DNA of 64,000 bases, from positions 124,001-188,000 of the forward strand of contig NZ_CP061722.1 of assembly GCF_014764445.1 (NCBI RefSeq), given 5' to 3'. The stretch is from Pseudarthrobacter sp. BIM B-2242 (GTDB lineage Bacteria; Actinomycetota; Actinomycetes; Actinomycetales; Micrococcaceae). Made by a program: the position numbers and the translations under genes. The first letter of the stretch is position 1. Each line of letters begins with the position of its first letter. Positions 1-7,431 of the stretch are shown here, in pieces. The notes under the pieces are model-generated. The model saw only the letters and a program-made list of their open reading frames with translations. It was not told the DNA's origin and did no database searches.

Positions 1-294
1 GACCGCCGGGACGTCAAGGTCATCTCCCGCGAGGAGATCGGCCGCCGGCACGAGCCGGACTACGTTCTGGACTGCGATATGAAAGCCGGGCTCTACCGCC
101 TGCTCAAGGACGGTGAACGGGTCTTTGCTCACCGCAGCCACGACGCTGTCCTGGAGCATGCCGCTTCCCTCGGTGAGAAAACCTCCCACATGGCACGCTT
201 CGGTGACCTCGACGACCCCGAGAAGTCCTGGGATGTGATGGCCGAGATCAAGGCCGCATCCGGAGGCAAAGCACAGGCGGACAGCGGCTCCTGA
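1..294 (+). CDS. hypothetical protein, 5' partial
   Basis: The reading frame is open from the first base of the window, so the gene begins upstream; 97 residues are visible. The C-terminal part is charged, with a run VLEHAASLGEKTSHMARFGD and a low-complexity tail. I do not recognise a family. It ends in TGA just before a strong hairpin terminator, so it is the last gene of its transcript. The internal ATG at 79 is unlikely to be the start because the codons before it look coding. Confidence 0.6.
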   Translation, partial: DRRDVKVISREEIGRRHEPDYVLDCDMKAGLYRLLKDGERVFAHRSHDAVLEHAASLGEKTSHMARFGDLDDPEKSWDVMAEIKAASGGKAQADSGS

Positions 295-315
295 TCCGAA
301 CAGTGTCTCTGGACC

Positions 316-350
316 GAAGGCACCTGGCTCAACAGCCGGGTGCCTTCTTC
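316..350 (+). terminator. rho-independent terminator
   Basis: Inverted repeat GAAGGCACC (316-324) and GGTGCCTTC (339-347), extended by GGCT/AGCC inside, followed by a short T-containing tail. It closes the partial first gene. Confidence 0.75.
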
Positions 351-372
351 GTGTTGAGGGACACGTCAGCGT

Positions 373-381
373 CCGCACACA
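373..381 (+). promoter_or_regulatory. CCGCACACA promoter box, leaderless type
   Basis: Box 8 nt before the ATG of the dCMP deaminase gene, with no ribosome binding site between. Member of the window-wide box family. Confidence 0.7.
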
Positions 382-389
382 TAGCGTCC

Positions 390-842
390 ATGACCGAACA
401 GCTCGCCACCATGGCAGACAGCAACCCCGGCTCGGATCCCCGACCGCCACGGAGCGACTGGGCAATGGGCATCGCGACGGCAGTTGCTGCCCGCGCCGAC
501 TGCTCGCGGGCACAGGTCGGTGCCGTCATCATGACCGCTGACATGCGCATTGTCGCCACCGGCTACAACGGGGCTCCTTCAGGAATGCCCGGTTGCCTCA
601 CCAGCGGCGCCTGCCCGCGGGCCAGGGTCGGCAAGGATTACGGCAGCTCCTACGACACCGGCCCGGGCGCGTGCATCAGCATCCACGCCGAGGCCAACGC
701 CATCATCCGTGCCAGCTGGGCGGACATGGACGGTTCGACGCTCACCACGACGAAGAAACCGTGCGACGGCTGCTGGAAACTGATCCTGGGGACACCGCTG
801 GCCAGGGTCGAATGGCCCGGCGGCGGCCACATGCTGAAGTAG
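390..842 (+). CDS. dCMP deaminase family protein
   Basis: 150 residues. It should deaminate dCMP to dUMP, feeding dTMP synthesis, as in many phages and large plasmids. Visible motifs are the zinc/catalytic HAEAN (about residue 95) and the second zinc pair in PCDGC (about residue 125), the signature of the cytidine/deoxycytidylate deaminase fold. The long Cys-containing insert between them is typical of dCMP deaminases. The frame extends upstream to 303, but the ATG at 390 is chosen because the CCGCACACA box lies 8 nt before it. A dUTPase is encoded at 61.5 kb, so both dUMP-forming routes are present on this element. Confidence 0.85.
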   Translation: MTEQLATMADSNPGSDPRPPRSDWAMGIATAVAARADCSRAQVGAVIMTADMRIVATGYNGAPSGMPGCLTSGACPRARVGKDYGSSYDTGPGACISIHAEANAIIRASWADMDGSTLTTTKKPCDGCWKLILGTPLARVEWPGGGHMLK

Positions 843-876
843 CAGCGCCCACGCGTGAAGACCCCAATCCCTGAGT

Positions 877-885
877 CCGTACACA
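877..885 (+). promoter_or_regulatory. CCGTACACA promoter box, leaderless type
   Basis: Box 8 nt before the ATG at 894; T variant at position 4, which makes TACACAT, close to an actinobacterial TANNNT -10. Confidence 0.7.
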
Positions 886-893
886 TGGGTACC

Positions 894-1259
894 ATGAAAT
901 TCTTCGGACACGTAAAACCCGGCCACTCCGCCGTCCACCCTGCAAGCGCACCCGGCACCGGCGCTGACGCCGTCTCGTTCGAGCTCGACCGCAAGGAGTA
1001 CTTTACGGTCTTCGAGGAGGGCGACAAGAGTGAGGGCCGCCGCCGTGCCGGCAACTTCACCGACTACGCCATGGCGTACCAGGCAGCCGGCGGCCTCGGT
1101 ATCGACGGTGGGATCGGCGAGATCGCCATCATGTCCCCGGACACCGTCGAGACCATCACGGTGATGCAGGCAGACCGGTCGCTGAAGGCTGTTGACCGGG
1201 TCACCACGTGGAAGACGATCCCCCTGGCGAGCCGGCTCCAGTTCCTCAGCCTGTCGTAA
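894..1259 (+). CDS. hypothetical protein, single copy of a domain shared by four proteins here
   Basis: 121 residues, no family recognised. The core reads FELDRKEYFTVFEEG, then NFTDYAMAYQAA, an I-x-I-M-x-P-x-T strand, and a closing W-x-x-x-P-L-x-x-R-L-x-x-L-S. The same order of blocks occurs in the protein at 4227-4685 and as the C-terminal half of two Clp-repeat proteins (6601-7422, 8324-9229), so it is a distinct domain standing alone here. Start chosen at the ATG 8 nt after the promoter box. The 3' end overlaps the convergent signal peptidase gene by 14 bp. Confidence 0.75.
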   Translation: MKFFGHVKPGHSAVHPASAPGTGADAVSFELDRKEYFTVFEEGDKSEGRRRAGNFTDYAMAYQAAGGLGIDGGIGEIAIMSPDTVETITVMQADRSLKAVDRVTTWKTIPLASRLQFLSLS

Positions 1260-1827
1260 CCCGCCGGGCCAGGGCTTTGCGGACCATGTCGATGAGCGAA
1301 CTGGTGCACAGCCAGATCCAGTAGGCGAAGAGGCTGCCCACGACAAGGGGCAGGATTCCCAGCCCGCCCAGACGGTAGATCAGCACCTTCAGGTATCCGG
1401 CATATGGGATGAAGTACTCCATCTTCCCGACCACCTGGTCAGCACGCACGGGAGCGTCCGGCAGCGGCACCGCGTCGCCCTGGACGATGATCCCCCGGGG
1501 TGAGTCGATCGAGACGACCCGGTGCGTGATCGGCACGCCGCCCGTGGTGTCCGGCTCCGGCCGGTAGGCGATGACATCGCCGGGCTTCAGCGTGCCCGGG
1601 TCCACCACGGCGTAGACCACGATGTACCCAGGCGGCAGGGCCGGTTCCATGGAACCGGTGAGCACAGTCATCGTCAGCCGCCCCGTCAGCGCCGGGTACA
1701 CGGTCGTCGCGGCAAAGACCGCCAGCACCGCGGCCAGAATCACGGTTACAGCCACCGAGCCGATCCGGCCCAGCACCCCGGCCGATGCCTTCGATGCCGT
1801 TCGGGGTGCTGCCGCTGGGATGGTCAC
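1246..1827 (-). CDS. signal peptidase I, ER/archaeal (SipW-like) type
   Basis: 193 residues with an N-terminal membrane segment (VAVTVILAAVLAVFAATTV, about residues 22-40) and a C-terminal one (LPLVVGSLFAYWIWL). Motifs are GSMEPALPPG with the catalytic Ser, GDVIAYRP, and THRVVSI, where His replaces the Lys of bacterial SPase I; this is the S26B Ser/His type. A later GDAVPLPDAPV and VVGKM complete the fold. It would cleave signal peptides outside the membrane. Start is a GTG 7 nt after a CCGCACACA box on the minus strand. No obvious SipW substrate (TasA/camelysin-like) is in the window. Confidence 0.82.
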   Translation of the reverse strand: MTIPAAAPRTASKASAGVLGRIGSVAVTVILAAVLAVFAATTVYPALTGRLTMTVLTGSMEPALPPGYIVVYAVVDPGTLKPGDVIAYRPEPDTTGGVPITHRVVSIDSPRGIIVQGDAVPLPDAPVRADQVVGKMEYFIPYAGYLKVLIYRLGGLGILPLVVGSLFAYWIWLCTSSLIDMVRKALARRVTTG

Positions 1828-1834
1828 TCCTTCC

Positions 1835-1843
1835 TGTGTGCGG
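1835..1843 (-). promoter_or_regulatory. CCGCACACA promoter box, minus strand
   Basis: Box 7 nt before the GTG of the signal peptidase gene. Its position fixes the GTG start against a much longer upstream reading. It lies back to back with the plus-strand box at 1869. Confidence 0.7.
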
Positions 1844-1868
1844 CCAGCGGGGAGGCGGCACGGCTGCG

Positions 1869-1877
1869 CCGCACACA
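1869..1877 (+). promoter_or_regulatory. CCGCACACA promoter box with leader
   Basis: Box 41 nt before the ATG at 1918; the leader carries GAAAG upstream of the start. Divergent from the box at 1835. Confidence 0.6.
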
Positions 1878-1917
1878 TGCGGTCGAAGAACGTCCACCAC
1901 CAGCACGAAAGCAGCCC

Positions 1918-2250
1918 ATGACCGTTCAGCTCGTTGACTCCAGCTTCGGACGCGAACACCTCGCCTCCCGCATGACCAAGATCGTCCACACCGACATCGC
2001 CCGCGACCACCAGCCGTCCCGCGCCTCCGTGCTGCAGATCCGCCTGGTCAACTCCCCGCACCTGAAAGACGCCCGGGCCACGGTCGCCATCCTCTCCGAC
2101 AAGTACGAGTGGACCACCCTGGTCGACCTCACCCCGGACGAGTGGCTGCGCCGCGCCAACCCGACCACCAACCCCGAGGACGTCGAGAAGGCCATGGAGG
2201 AGATCGCCAAGGAAATGCTGGGCCGGGCCCTGAAAGTCCTGGGCGCCTGA
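1918..2250 (+). CDS. hypothetical protein
   Basis: 110 residues, no family recognised. It has a compact alpha/beta look: an N-terminal LVDSSFGREHLASRM, a central strand-rich part with ATVAILSDKYEWTTLVDL, then DEWLRRANP and an amphipathic C-terminal helix rich in Glu and Lys. The ATG follows a leader with a weak ribosome binding site after the box at 1869. The stop codon overlaps the ATG of the next gene, so the two are translationally coupled. Confidence 0.7.
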   Translation: MTVQLVDSSFGREHLASRMTKIVHTDIARDHQPSRASVLQIRLVNSPHLKDARATVAILSDKYEWTTLVDLTPDEWLRRANPTTNPEDVEKAMEEIAKEMLGRALKVLGA

Positions 2251-2519
2251 TGGCTACCTACACGGCGATGCCTCCGGTCCTTGAGCAGCAGGTCTCGGCG
2301 ATCGTCCGGGAAATCTCCTCACCCCAGCCGTCCGCCTCGAACACAGTCTTCGTCATCCGCGAGGCACTGGCCCAGGCGTACGCCGCCGGGCACCGGGACG
2401 GGCACACCCTGGCCCATTCGCTGGAGTGGGTCACCAAGGATCTCGACACGGTCTACAAGGACCGGGCCGCAGCGTCTAAAGCCGCCACCCGGGACGCTGC
2501 AACCGAACCGTCAAGCTGA
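2250..2519 (+). CDS. hypothetical protein
   Basis: 89 residues, predicted mostly helical, soluble, no family recognised. It starts at an ATG that overlaps the previous stop codon by one base (TGATG), which fixes the start. Blocks include VLEQQVSAIVREISS, a central AYAAGHRDGHTLAHSLEWV and an Ala-rich end. It is the second gene of a two-gene operon. Confidence 0.68.
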   Translation: MATYTAMPPVLEQQVSAIVREISSPQPSASNTVFVIREALAQAYAAGHRDGHTLAHSLEWVTKDLDTVYKDRAAASKAATRDAATEPSS

Positions 2520-2521
2520 CC

Positions 2522-2538
2522 TGCGGGTATCACCCGCA
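2522..2538 (+). terminator. short hairpin, weak terminator
   Basis: TGCGGGT / ACCCGCA with a 3-nt loop directly after the stop codon at 2519; no T run follows, so termination is uncertain. Confidence 0.4.
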
Positions 2539-2566
2539 ACGGAGGCGGAACGCCCGGCCGGTGCCC

Positions 2567-2572
2567 TAAGAT
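2567..2572 (+). promoter_or_regulatory. candidate -10 element TAAGAT
   Basis: Matches the actinobacterial TANNNT -10 consensus and lies 44 nt before the 2617 gene, which lacks the CCGCACACA box. No convincing -35 is seen. Confidence 0.4.
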
Positions 2573-2616
2573 AAGGGGCGCCGGTCTCCCGGCCCCACCC
2601 TCCGGAAGGAACCACC

Positions 2617-3000
2617 ATGCCCGGCCATGCCCTCGCCCCTGCCACCACCCCTGAGGACATCCGCCGCGCCACCGAGCTGGCCGAGGACCGCTACACCGCC
2701 GCCCGCCGCCGCTACACCCACCTGTACCTGGAGGCCCGTTCCCAGGCACGGCCCGGCGCCGGCGAGATCACCGATCTCAAGGCCGCCAGCGACCACGCCG
2801 TTGAGATGGCGGCAGCGCTGCGCAAGGTCCAGGAGGGTGACAGTGATGCCATCCTGGCCTCCCTGGCAGCGGCCCCGGTCAGCGACGAAGAACGTGCCCT
2901 GACCACCGACCGGTTCACGATCGCCCAGATGCACGCCGCAGCGTACCCGGCACCGGCCGGACCCTGGACCCCCGACCTGACGCAGCGCGCCCGGGACTGA
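2617..3000 (+). CDS. hypothetical helical protein
   Basis: 127 residues, almost entirely helical: repeated A/R/E-rich segments such as EDIRRATELAEDRYTAARRRYTHLYLEA and a second helix pair ending in QEGDSDAILASLAA. No family recognised and no membrane segment. A clear ribosome binding site, GGAAGGA, sits 6 nt before the ATG. Unlike most genes around it, it is preceded by a TANNNT-type -10 rather than the repeated box. Confidence 0.75.
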   Translation: MPGHALAPATTPEDIRRATELAEDRYTAARRRYTHLYLEARSQARPGAGEITDLKAASDHAVEMAAALRKVQEGDSDAILASLAAAPVSDEERALTTDRFTIAQMHAAAYPAPAGPWTPDLTQRARD

Positions 3001-3065
3001 CCCCGCCTGACCTTGGCCGAGGGAGGGATCCCGCAGCCATCCCGTGGTGAGCTTTCGGGCCCGCC

Positions 3066-3074
3066 CCGTACACA
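3066..3074 (+). promoter_or_regulatory. CCGTACACA promoter box, leaderless type
   Basis: Box 8 nt before the ATG at 3083; T variant at position 4. Confidence 0.68.
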
Positions 3075-3082
3075 TGACCCGC

Positions 3083-3286
3083 ATGCGCACCATCACCCAG
3101 CGGTCTGAGGTCCTCGAACTGTCGCCCGACACGATCATCGTCGACGACACGGACACCCCCATGCAGGTCATCGACCCGAACCTGCTCGGCGTCCTCACCG
3201 GGCCCGACGCCGGCACCTTCCGGACCGTCTCCGACGAAACCGGCCTGGTGCTGCCCGCCACCGTCCGCTGGGAACCGGTGAGCTGA
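3083..3286 (+). CDS. small hypothetical protein
   Basis: 67 residues: MRTITQRSEVLELSPDTIIV start, acidic middle, and a short beta-rich end PATVRWEPVS. No family recognised. The start is placed at the ATG 8 nt after the promoter box; an in-frame ATG at 3074 and a GTG at 3044 are less likely because they precede or overlap the box. Its TGA abuts the GTG of the next gene. Confidence 0.65.
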   Translation: MRTITQRSEVLELSPDTIIVDDTDTPMQVIDPNLLGVLTGPDAGTFRTVSDETGLVLPATVRWEPVS

Positions 3287-3727
3287 GTGGACAACCCCGC
3301 GCACTTCGTCCTCCTCTGGCGTGCCGAAGACACCGAATGGGACCTCACCTCCACCGGGCTCCTCGGCTCGATGGCCGCTGCCCGTGATGCGGCAGCCAAG
3401 CACCTGGCCAACACCGACGTGCCCGACATGGAGTTCACTGTCGCCGTCGTCACCGTCCTTGACCAGGACCCGGCCACCGGAACACCGCTGGGCCACCTGA
3501 ACCCGCCGAACGCCCTCGGCTATGCACTGGCGTCCCTCACCGCCCCGGGGCACCGGAGCATCGACCACACCATCCACGACCTCGATACCGCCCGCTCCCT
3601 GGCCGAGTCCCAGCGCGCCAGAAGCAAGCGGAGGGGTGACGGCTCGGTCTTCGACGTCGTCGCAATCACCATCTCCGACCACACCAACCCCGACGGGGCC
3701 ATCACGAAAGAAGCCGCAACCCGATGA
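3287..3727 (+). CDS. hypothetical protein
   Basis: 146 residues, GTG start immediately after the previous stop. Begins MDNPAHFVLLWRAEDTEWDL, followed by a helix (MAAARDAAAKHLA) and a beta strand (FTVAVVTVL), a layout seen in small domains that take a scalar parameter, but I cannot name a family. The C-terminal part contains a basic RARSKRRGDG turn. The stop overlaps the next start by 4 bp (ATGA), indicating an operon with the GNAT-like gene. Confidence 0.68.
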   Translation: MDNPAHFVLLWRAEDTEWDLTSTGLLGSMAAARDAAAKHLANTDVPDMEFTVAVVTVLDQDPATGTPLGHLNPPNALGYALASLTAPGHRSIDHTIHDLDTARSLAESQRARSKRRGDGSVFDVVAITISDHTNPDGAITKEAATR

Positions 3728-4191
3728 GCGAGATCCTCTACCAGTTCCACCCGAACCCCGCAGCCCTGGCTGACAGCGGCGAAATCGAGCACCTCGCCGG
3801 GAAGTACCTGACCCGCCGGCGGCTTGAGAACGCCCAGTTCGTCCTGACCGCCACCCTCGATGGTTTCATCGGCGGCGTCATCATCGGCGAACTCCCATGG
3901 GGCCGGATCGGCATGAACTGGGACAAGTACGTCCCGCACTCCATCGAAATCGGCGCGCTGCTCGTGGACCCGTCCTGGCGCGGCACCCCGGTCGCGTTCC
4001 GCCTGATGAACCTGGCCCTGTCCGCCGCTGCCCGCACCGGCCGCGTCCCGGTCGCCGTCACCGAGGTCGGCTCACCCGTACACCGCTACCTGGAACGCAC
4101 CGGCGCCCAGCAGCGCAGCGGCTTCGTGTTTGAGGGCACCGACTACATGCCGTGGGTCCTGATGCCGGAACCGGCCGCCGTCCCCGCCTGA
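3724..4191 (+). CDS. GNAT-like acetyltransferase, probable
   Basis: 155 residues. The arrangement of strands and the block IEIGALLVDPSWRGTPVAFRLM, followed by a long helix NLALSAAARTG and a late G-S-x-x-x-R-Y-L-E-R-T-GAQ, fits the GNAT fold: the acetyl-CoA loop would be around SWRGTPVA (about residue 84). The typical Q/R-x-x-G-x-G/A loop is imperfect, so acetyl-CoA use is not certain. Overlaps the previous gene by 4 bp. Substrate unknown. Confidence 0.55.
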   Translation: MSEILYQFHPNPAALADSGEIEHLAGKYLTRRRLENAQFVLTATLDGFIGGVIIGELPWGRIGMNWDKYVPHSIEIGALLVDPSWRGTPVAFRLMNLALSAAARTGRVPVAVTEVGSPVHRYLERTGAQQRSGFVFEGTDYMPWVLMPEPAAVPA

Positions 4192-4226
4192 TCCCCGTCC
4201 GCCGTCCCTCCTGCAGAAGGCTGCCC

Positions 4227-4685
4227 ATGAGCATCGAAGCACGCACCGGCACCACCGTCCGCGGCCACATGAACATCTTCCCCAAGGATGTCGTCAAAGG
4301 CCCCGCCGGGGAGACCTTCGCTCCGCACCCGCGCTCCGAGGTCTACCCGTCAGCTCCGATCTGCCGGAAGGACGGCGACCGGCGGGCACCCATGCGCGCC
4401 GTCGAATTCGACCTCGCCGTCGATGAGTTCTTCACCGTCTTCCGTACCGGCCGCGACAGCCGGACCAGCGCCTACAGCGTCGGCTCGTTCACCAGTTACG
4501 CGGACGCTTACACGGTGATGGCCGAGACACCGCGCGGCCACCGGGCCGAGATCAAGGTCATGGTGCCCACCCGCACCGAAGTCCTGGCCCAAGACCCTGA
4601 CGGCGAGACCGTGGTCATCGGCGAATCCCTGACCTGGCAGCCGCAGCCCCTCGCTGACCGTCTGCGCCTGTCGGAGCGTGACTGA
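4227..4685 (+). CDS. hypothetical protein with the shared FDL..EFFTVF domain
   Basis: 152 residues. After an N-terminal extension of about 60 residues (containing NIFPKDVVKGPAGETF), it carries the same domain as the 894 gene: VEFDLAVDEFFTVFRTG, SFTSYADAYTVMA, IKVMVPTRTEVL with a D-G-E-T-V-V-I-GES strand, and WQPQPLADRLRLSE. Function unknown. The N-terminal extension resembles the linker of the 8324 protein, where F-x-x-G-x-x-x-P also precedes the domain. The start is the first ATG with a purine-rich upstream; the stop overlaps the next ATG. Confidence 0.72.
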   Translation: MSIEARTGTTVRGHMNIFPKDVVKGPAGETFAPHPRSEVYPSAPICRKDGDRRAPMRAVEFDLAVDEFFTVFRTGRDSRTSAYSVGSFTSYADAYTVMAETPRGHRAEIKVMVPTRTEVLAQDPDGETVVIGESLTWQPQPLADRLRLSERD

Positions 4686-5071
4686 TGGGCGCCGCCGGAG
4701 GAGAGCTCTGCACCCCGGGGCTCGACTATGTCCTGGCTCTGTGCCAGCAGGCGTGCAGCCGCTACTCCGCCCGCAGCCACGGTAGGCAGCAGTCCGCCGG
4801 CTGGCAGCTGAGCATCGACATCCGGAAGCAGATGTCCGCCCCGGCCCCGACCGGGTACCTGGAGTCCGCCCGCCGGGTGGAGGACGCCTTCAAGCTCGCC
4901 CATCTGGCCGACGACTTCTGCACCCTGACCGCCGACCTGCTCGGGGACACCTCGCCCCAGCTGCACCTGGCCAATGAGGCAGCGACCCTGCTGGCCCGGC
5001 ATGCAGAGAACTGCGAGGCCGACGACGAGAAGCTCCGCGACGCCATCCACACCGCGCTCCGTAAAGGCTGA
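4685..5071 (+). CDS. hypothetical protein
   Basis: 128 residues, translationally coupled to the gene before it (TGATG). Mostly helical, with five Cys residues including a CQQAC near the N-terminus, then RRVEDAFKLAHLADDFCTLTADLLG and a C-terminal helix DEKLRDAIHTALRKG. No family recognised. Only three bases separate its stop codon from the following Clp-repeat gene, so the products are likely made together. Confidence 0.68.
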   Translation: MGAAGGELCTPGLDYVLALCQQACSRYSARSHGRQQSAGWQLSIDIRKQMSAPAPTGYLESARRVEDAFKLAHLADDFCTLTADLLGDTSPQLHLANEAATLLARHAENCEADDEKLRDAIHTALRKG

Positions 5072-5074
5072 CCC

Positions 5075-5515
5075 ATGACCCACCTGCCTGCGTTCGACAG
5101 TGACGCCGCCGCAGCACTCACCCTCGCCCAGGCTGAAGCGGCCCGGCGCGGCCATGCCACCGTCGGCACCGAACACCTGCTGCTCGCCCTCACCGACGGC
5201 AGCACCTCGGATGCCTGCCGGATCCTGGACACCCTGGGCACCAGCTGCGCCGCCGTCAACGCCGGCATCGCAGACGTCCTTCCGGCAGGCACACCCGAAG
5301 AGGGCGGGAACCCGCACCTGACTCCGCGGGCCAGGGTGGCCCTGGACATTGCCATGCGCAGCGCTGCCCGGCTCGGGGCCGGCAGCACCAGCCCCCGCCA
5401 CCTGCTCTATGGCCTTGCCGCCGAACGGGAAGGCATCGCTGCAAAGGTCCTGCTGGCCCACGGCGCCACCATGTCCGGCGTCGACCGGCTGCTCGTGCCC
5501 CAGCCAGCTTCGTAG
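5075..5515 (+). CDS. stand-alone Clp N-terminal (double Clp repeat) protein
   Basis: 146 residues made of two Clp repeats: ALTLAQAEAARRGHATVGTEHLLLAL at residues 14-39 and VALDIAMRSAARLG followed by TSPRHLLYGL at about 88-112. In ClpC/ClpA these repeats form the N-terminal adaptor- and substrate-binding domain. There is no Walker motif or AAA+ module, so it cannot unfold proteins by itself. It could act as an adaptor, a decoy for ClpC substrates or inhibitors, or a regulator. Three more proteins of this kind follow within 4 kb. Confidence 0.8.
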   Translation: MTHLPAFDSDAAAALTLAQAEAARRGHATVGTEHLLLALTDGSTSDACRILDTLGTSCAAVNAGIADVLPAGTPEEGGNPHLTPRARVALDIAMRSAARLGAGSTSPRHLLYGLAAEREGIAAKVLLAHGATMSGVDRLLVPQPAS

Positions 5516-5546
5516 TCCCGCCCACCGGGCAGACGCGGCCGCCGCT

Positions 5547-5555
5547 CCGCACACA
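5547..5555 (+). promoter_or_regulatory. CCGCACACA promoter box with leader
   Basis: Box 38 nt before the GTG at 5594. The intervening leader contains AAGGAG 7 nt before the GTG, showing that the box acts at transcription and not as a translation signal. Confidence 0.68.
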
Positions 5556-5593
5556 TGAAGGGCATCAGCAGGCCTTCACCCAAGGAGCTTCCC

Positions 5594-6007
5594 GTGCCTT
5601 CCCGCTACGCCACCATCAGCGCCGAACAGACCGCCCGGCGCATCGACACCATGCGCGACACCGTCACCCTCGCAGCGGTCCTGGACATCTACCACCGGCT
5701 CAGCATCGACGCCTTCAACGACACCCACGAGGACCTGGCCTCCGAAGCCGAAGCAGCCACCGGGACCCTGCGTGAACTCATCGCCGCCGGAGCGCCCCGC
5801 GGACTGAACGACTCGGCACGGGACATCCACGCCATCGACCGGATGATCGACACCGCCGTGGCCCTGCGCGACGACACCGCCAACGCCTACGGCCGCTACT
5901 TCCACCACACCAGGCAGGCCACCGAAGCACTGGAAATCCTCATCGCCTACGGCACCCTCATCGAAGCCGCCGACGCCGACCTGCGGACCGGCCTCACCGC
6001 CGCCTGA
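5594..6007 (+). CDS. hypothetical helical protein
   Basis: 137 residues, all-helical prediction, no family recognised. Helices include AEQTARRIDTMRDTVTLAAVL, DTHEDLASEAEAATGTLREL and YFHHTRQATEALEILIA. I chose the GTG at 5594 because AAGGAG lies just upstream; the in-frame ATG at 5555 overlaps the promoter box and has no ribosome binding site. It sits between two Clp-repeat genes, but any link is inference from position alone. Confidence 0.68.
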   Translation: MPSRYATISAEQTARRIDTMRDTVTLAAVLDIYHRLSIDAFNDTHEDLASEAEAATGTLRELIAAGAPRGLNDSARDIHAIDRMIDTAVALRDDTANAYGRYFHHTRQATEALEILIAYGTLIEAADADLRTGLTAA

Positions 6008-6042
6008 CGCCGGAACCCCGGCGGGCAGGGGCGCCCCGGCTG

Positions 6043-6051
6043 CCGCACACA
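6043..6051 (+). promoter_or_regulatory. CCGCACACA promoter box with leader
   Basis: Box 44 nt before the ATG at 6096; TGAAAGA in the leader is the likely ribosome binding site. Confidence 0.65.
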
Positions 6052-6095
6052 TGGGTGGCAACGAAACCTCCACCCGACCCTGAAAGACGCCCGCC

Positions 6096-6584
6096 ATGTT
6101 CGAACGCTTCACCGCCTCCGCCCGACGCACCGTCGTCCTCGCCCAGGAGGAGGCCCGCTCCCTGCACCACACCTACATCGGCACCGAGCACCTGCTGCTC
6201 GCCCTCACCCTCGACCGCGGACCCGCCGGCAAGGCACTGACCGGCCTCGGCATCACCCACGACGCCGCCCGGACGCACGTCATCGAAGCCGTCGGCGAAG
6301 GGACCATCCCCGTCAGCGGGCACATCCCGTTCCTGCCCGCCGCACGCTCCGCCCTCATGAAGGCCCTGCGCATCGCCCTGGATTCCGGCGTGAACTTCAT
6401 CGACTCCAACCACATCCTGCTGTCCCTGCTCGCCGAGGACACCTCCCAGGTTCCCGTCACCGAACACACGATCCTGTCCTGCGGCACGACACCGGCCGCG
6501 GTCACCGAGCGCGTCATCGACCTGATGACCGCCCCGGACGCACCCGTCGAACAGCCCGAGACCGGCTTCACGCTGTCCGCCTGA
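6096..6584 (+). CDS. stand-alone Clp N-terminal (double Clp repeat) protein
   Basis: 162 residues. It opens like ClpC itself: MFERFTASARRTVVLAQEEA followed by YIGTEHLLLAL, the most conserved part of ClpC N-domains, then a second repeat with ARSALMKALRIALDSG and IDSNHILLSLL. No ATPase part follows. Known stand-alone ClpC N-domain proteins in actinobacteria (ClpC2 type) can sequester ClpC1-directed compounds; whether that applies here is inference. It is 16 bp upstream of a paralog with an extra C-terminal domain. Confidence 0.83.
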   Translation: MFERFTASARRTVVLAQEEARSLHHTYIGTEHLLLALTLDRGPAGKALTGLGITHDAARTHVIEAVGEGTIPVSGHIPFLPAARSALMKALRIALDSGVNFIDSNHILLSLLAEDTSQVPVTEHTILSCGTTPAAVTERVIDLMTAPDAPVEQPETGFTLSA

Positions 6585-6600
6585 CCCGAGAGGACCGACC

Positions 6601-7422
6601 ATGTTTGAACGCTTCACCCAGAACGCCCGCAACATCATCGTCATCGCCCAGCGCGAAGCCCGCGAACTCTCCCACGGCTACGTCGGCAGCGAGCACCTGC
6701 TGCTGGCCCTGACCCTGGACGGCGGCACCGCCGGCGACACCCTGCGCGGGCAGGACATCACCTACGACGCCGTCCGCGACAAGGTCCTCGAGATCATCGG
6801 CCGCGGGAACACCGCCCCCACCGGACACTCACCGTTCACGCCGCGCTCCCGCGAAATCCTGCGCCAGGCCGATGAGATCTCCCGTCACGCCGGCCACGGG
6901 TACGTTGCTCCCGAACACCTGGCCCTGGCGATCCTGAAGAACGAGGACTCCGTTGCCAGCCAGTCGCTGAAAAAACTCGGCATCACCCTGCCGGCCCTGG
7001 CCCGGACCATTAGCGCCGGCTTCGCCAGCTCCTACACCGCCGGACTCCTCTTCCACGGATTCACCGCCGCCGACCAGGGCGGCCGCTGCGACGTGAACCC
7101 GCTGCGCATCAGCGCAGAAGCCGCCGCCGAAGACGCGACCGACGGCCAGGTGGTCCACGAAATCCGCATCGCCCTCCACCAGGCCGAATACTTTGCCTGC
7201 CTCGACGCCGAACCCGAAGACACCGGCCGGTACCTCGACTACCACCAGGCCCGGTCGGCTGCCGCCCGGAGCGGCGCCCGGATCTTCATCGGCGTCCCGA
7301 AGATCACGCCCGTCACCGCACGGACCGCCGCCGGCACCGACGTGGTCATCACCGAGACCATCGAATGGGAACTCGTGCCGCTGCGTGAGCGCCTCGAAGT
7401 CCTGTCCCCGGCTGACGGGTAG
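6601..7422 (+). CDS. Clp N-domain fused to the shared EFFTVF-type domain
   Basis: 273 residues. Residues 1-140 are a ClpC-like N-domain (MFERFTQNARNIIVIAQREA, YVGSEHLLLALTLDGG, then SREILRQADEISRHAG with VAPEHLALAIL). After a linker, the C-terminal 90 residues carry the domain also seen at 894 and 4227: IRIALHQAEYFACLDAE, DYHQARSAAARSG, a D-V-V-I-TET strand and WELVPLRERLEVLSPADG. The fusion implies the second domain works with the Clp-type binding domain. Ribosome binding site GAGAGGA precedes the ATG. Confidence 0.8.
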   Translation: MFERFTQNARNIIVIAQREARELSHGYVGSEHLLLALTLDGGTAGDTLRGQDITYDAVRDKVLEIIGRGNTAPTGHSPFTPRSREILRQADEISRHAGHGYVAPEHLALAILKNEDSVASQSLKKLGITLPALARTISAGFASSYTAGLLFHGFTAADQGGRCDVNPLRISAEAAAEDATDGQVVHEIRIALHQAEYFACLDAEPEDTGRYLDYHQARSAAARSGARIFIGVPKITPVTARTAAGTDVVITETIEWELVPLRERLEVLSPADG

Positions 7423-7431
7423 CCGAACGGC

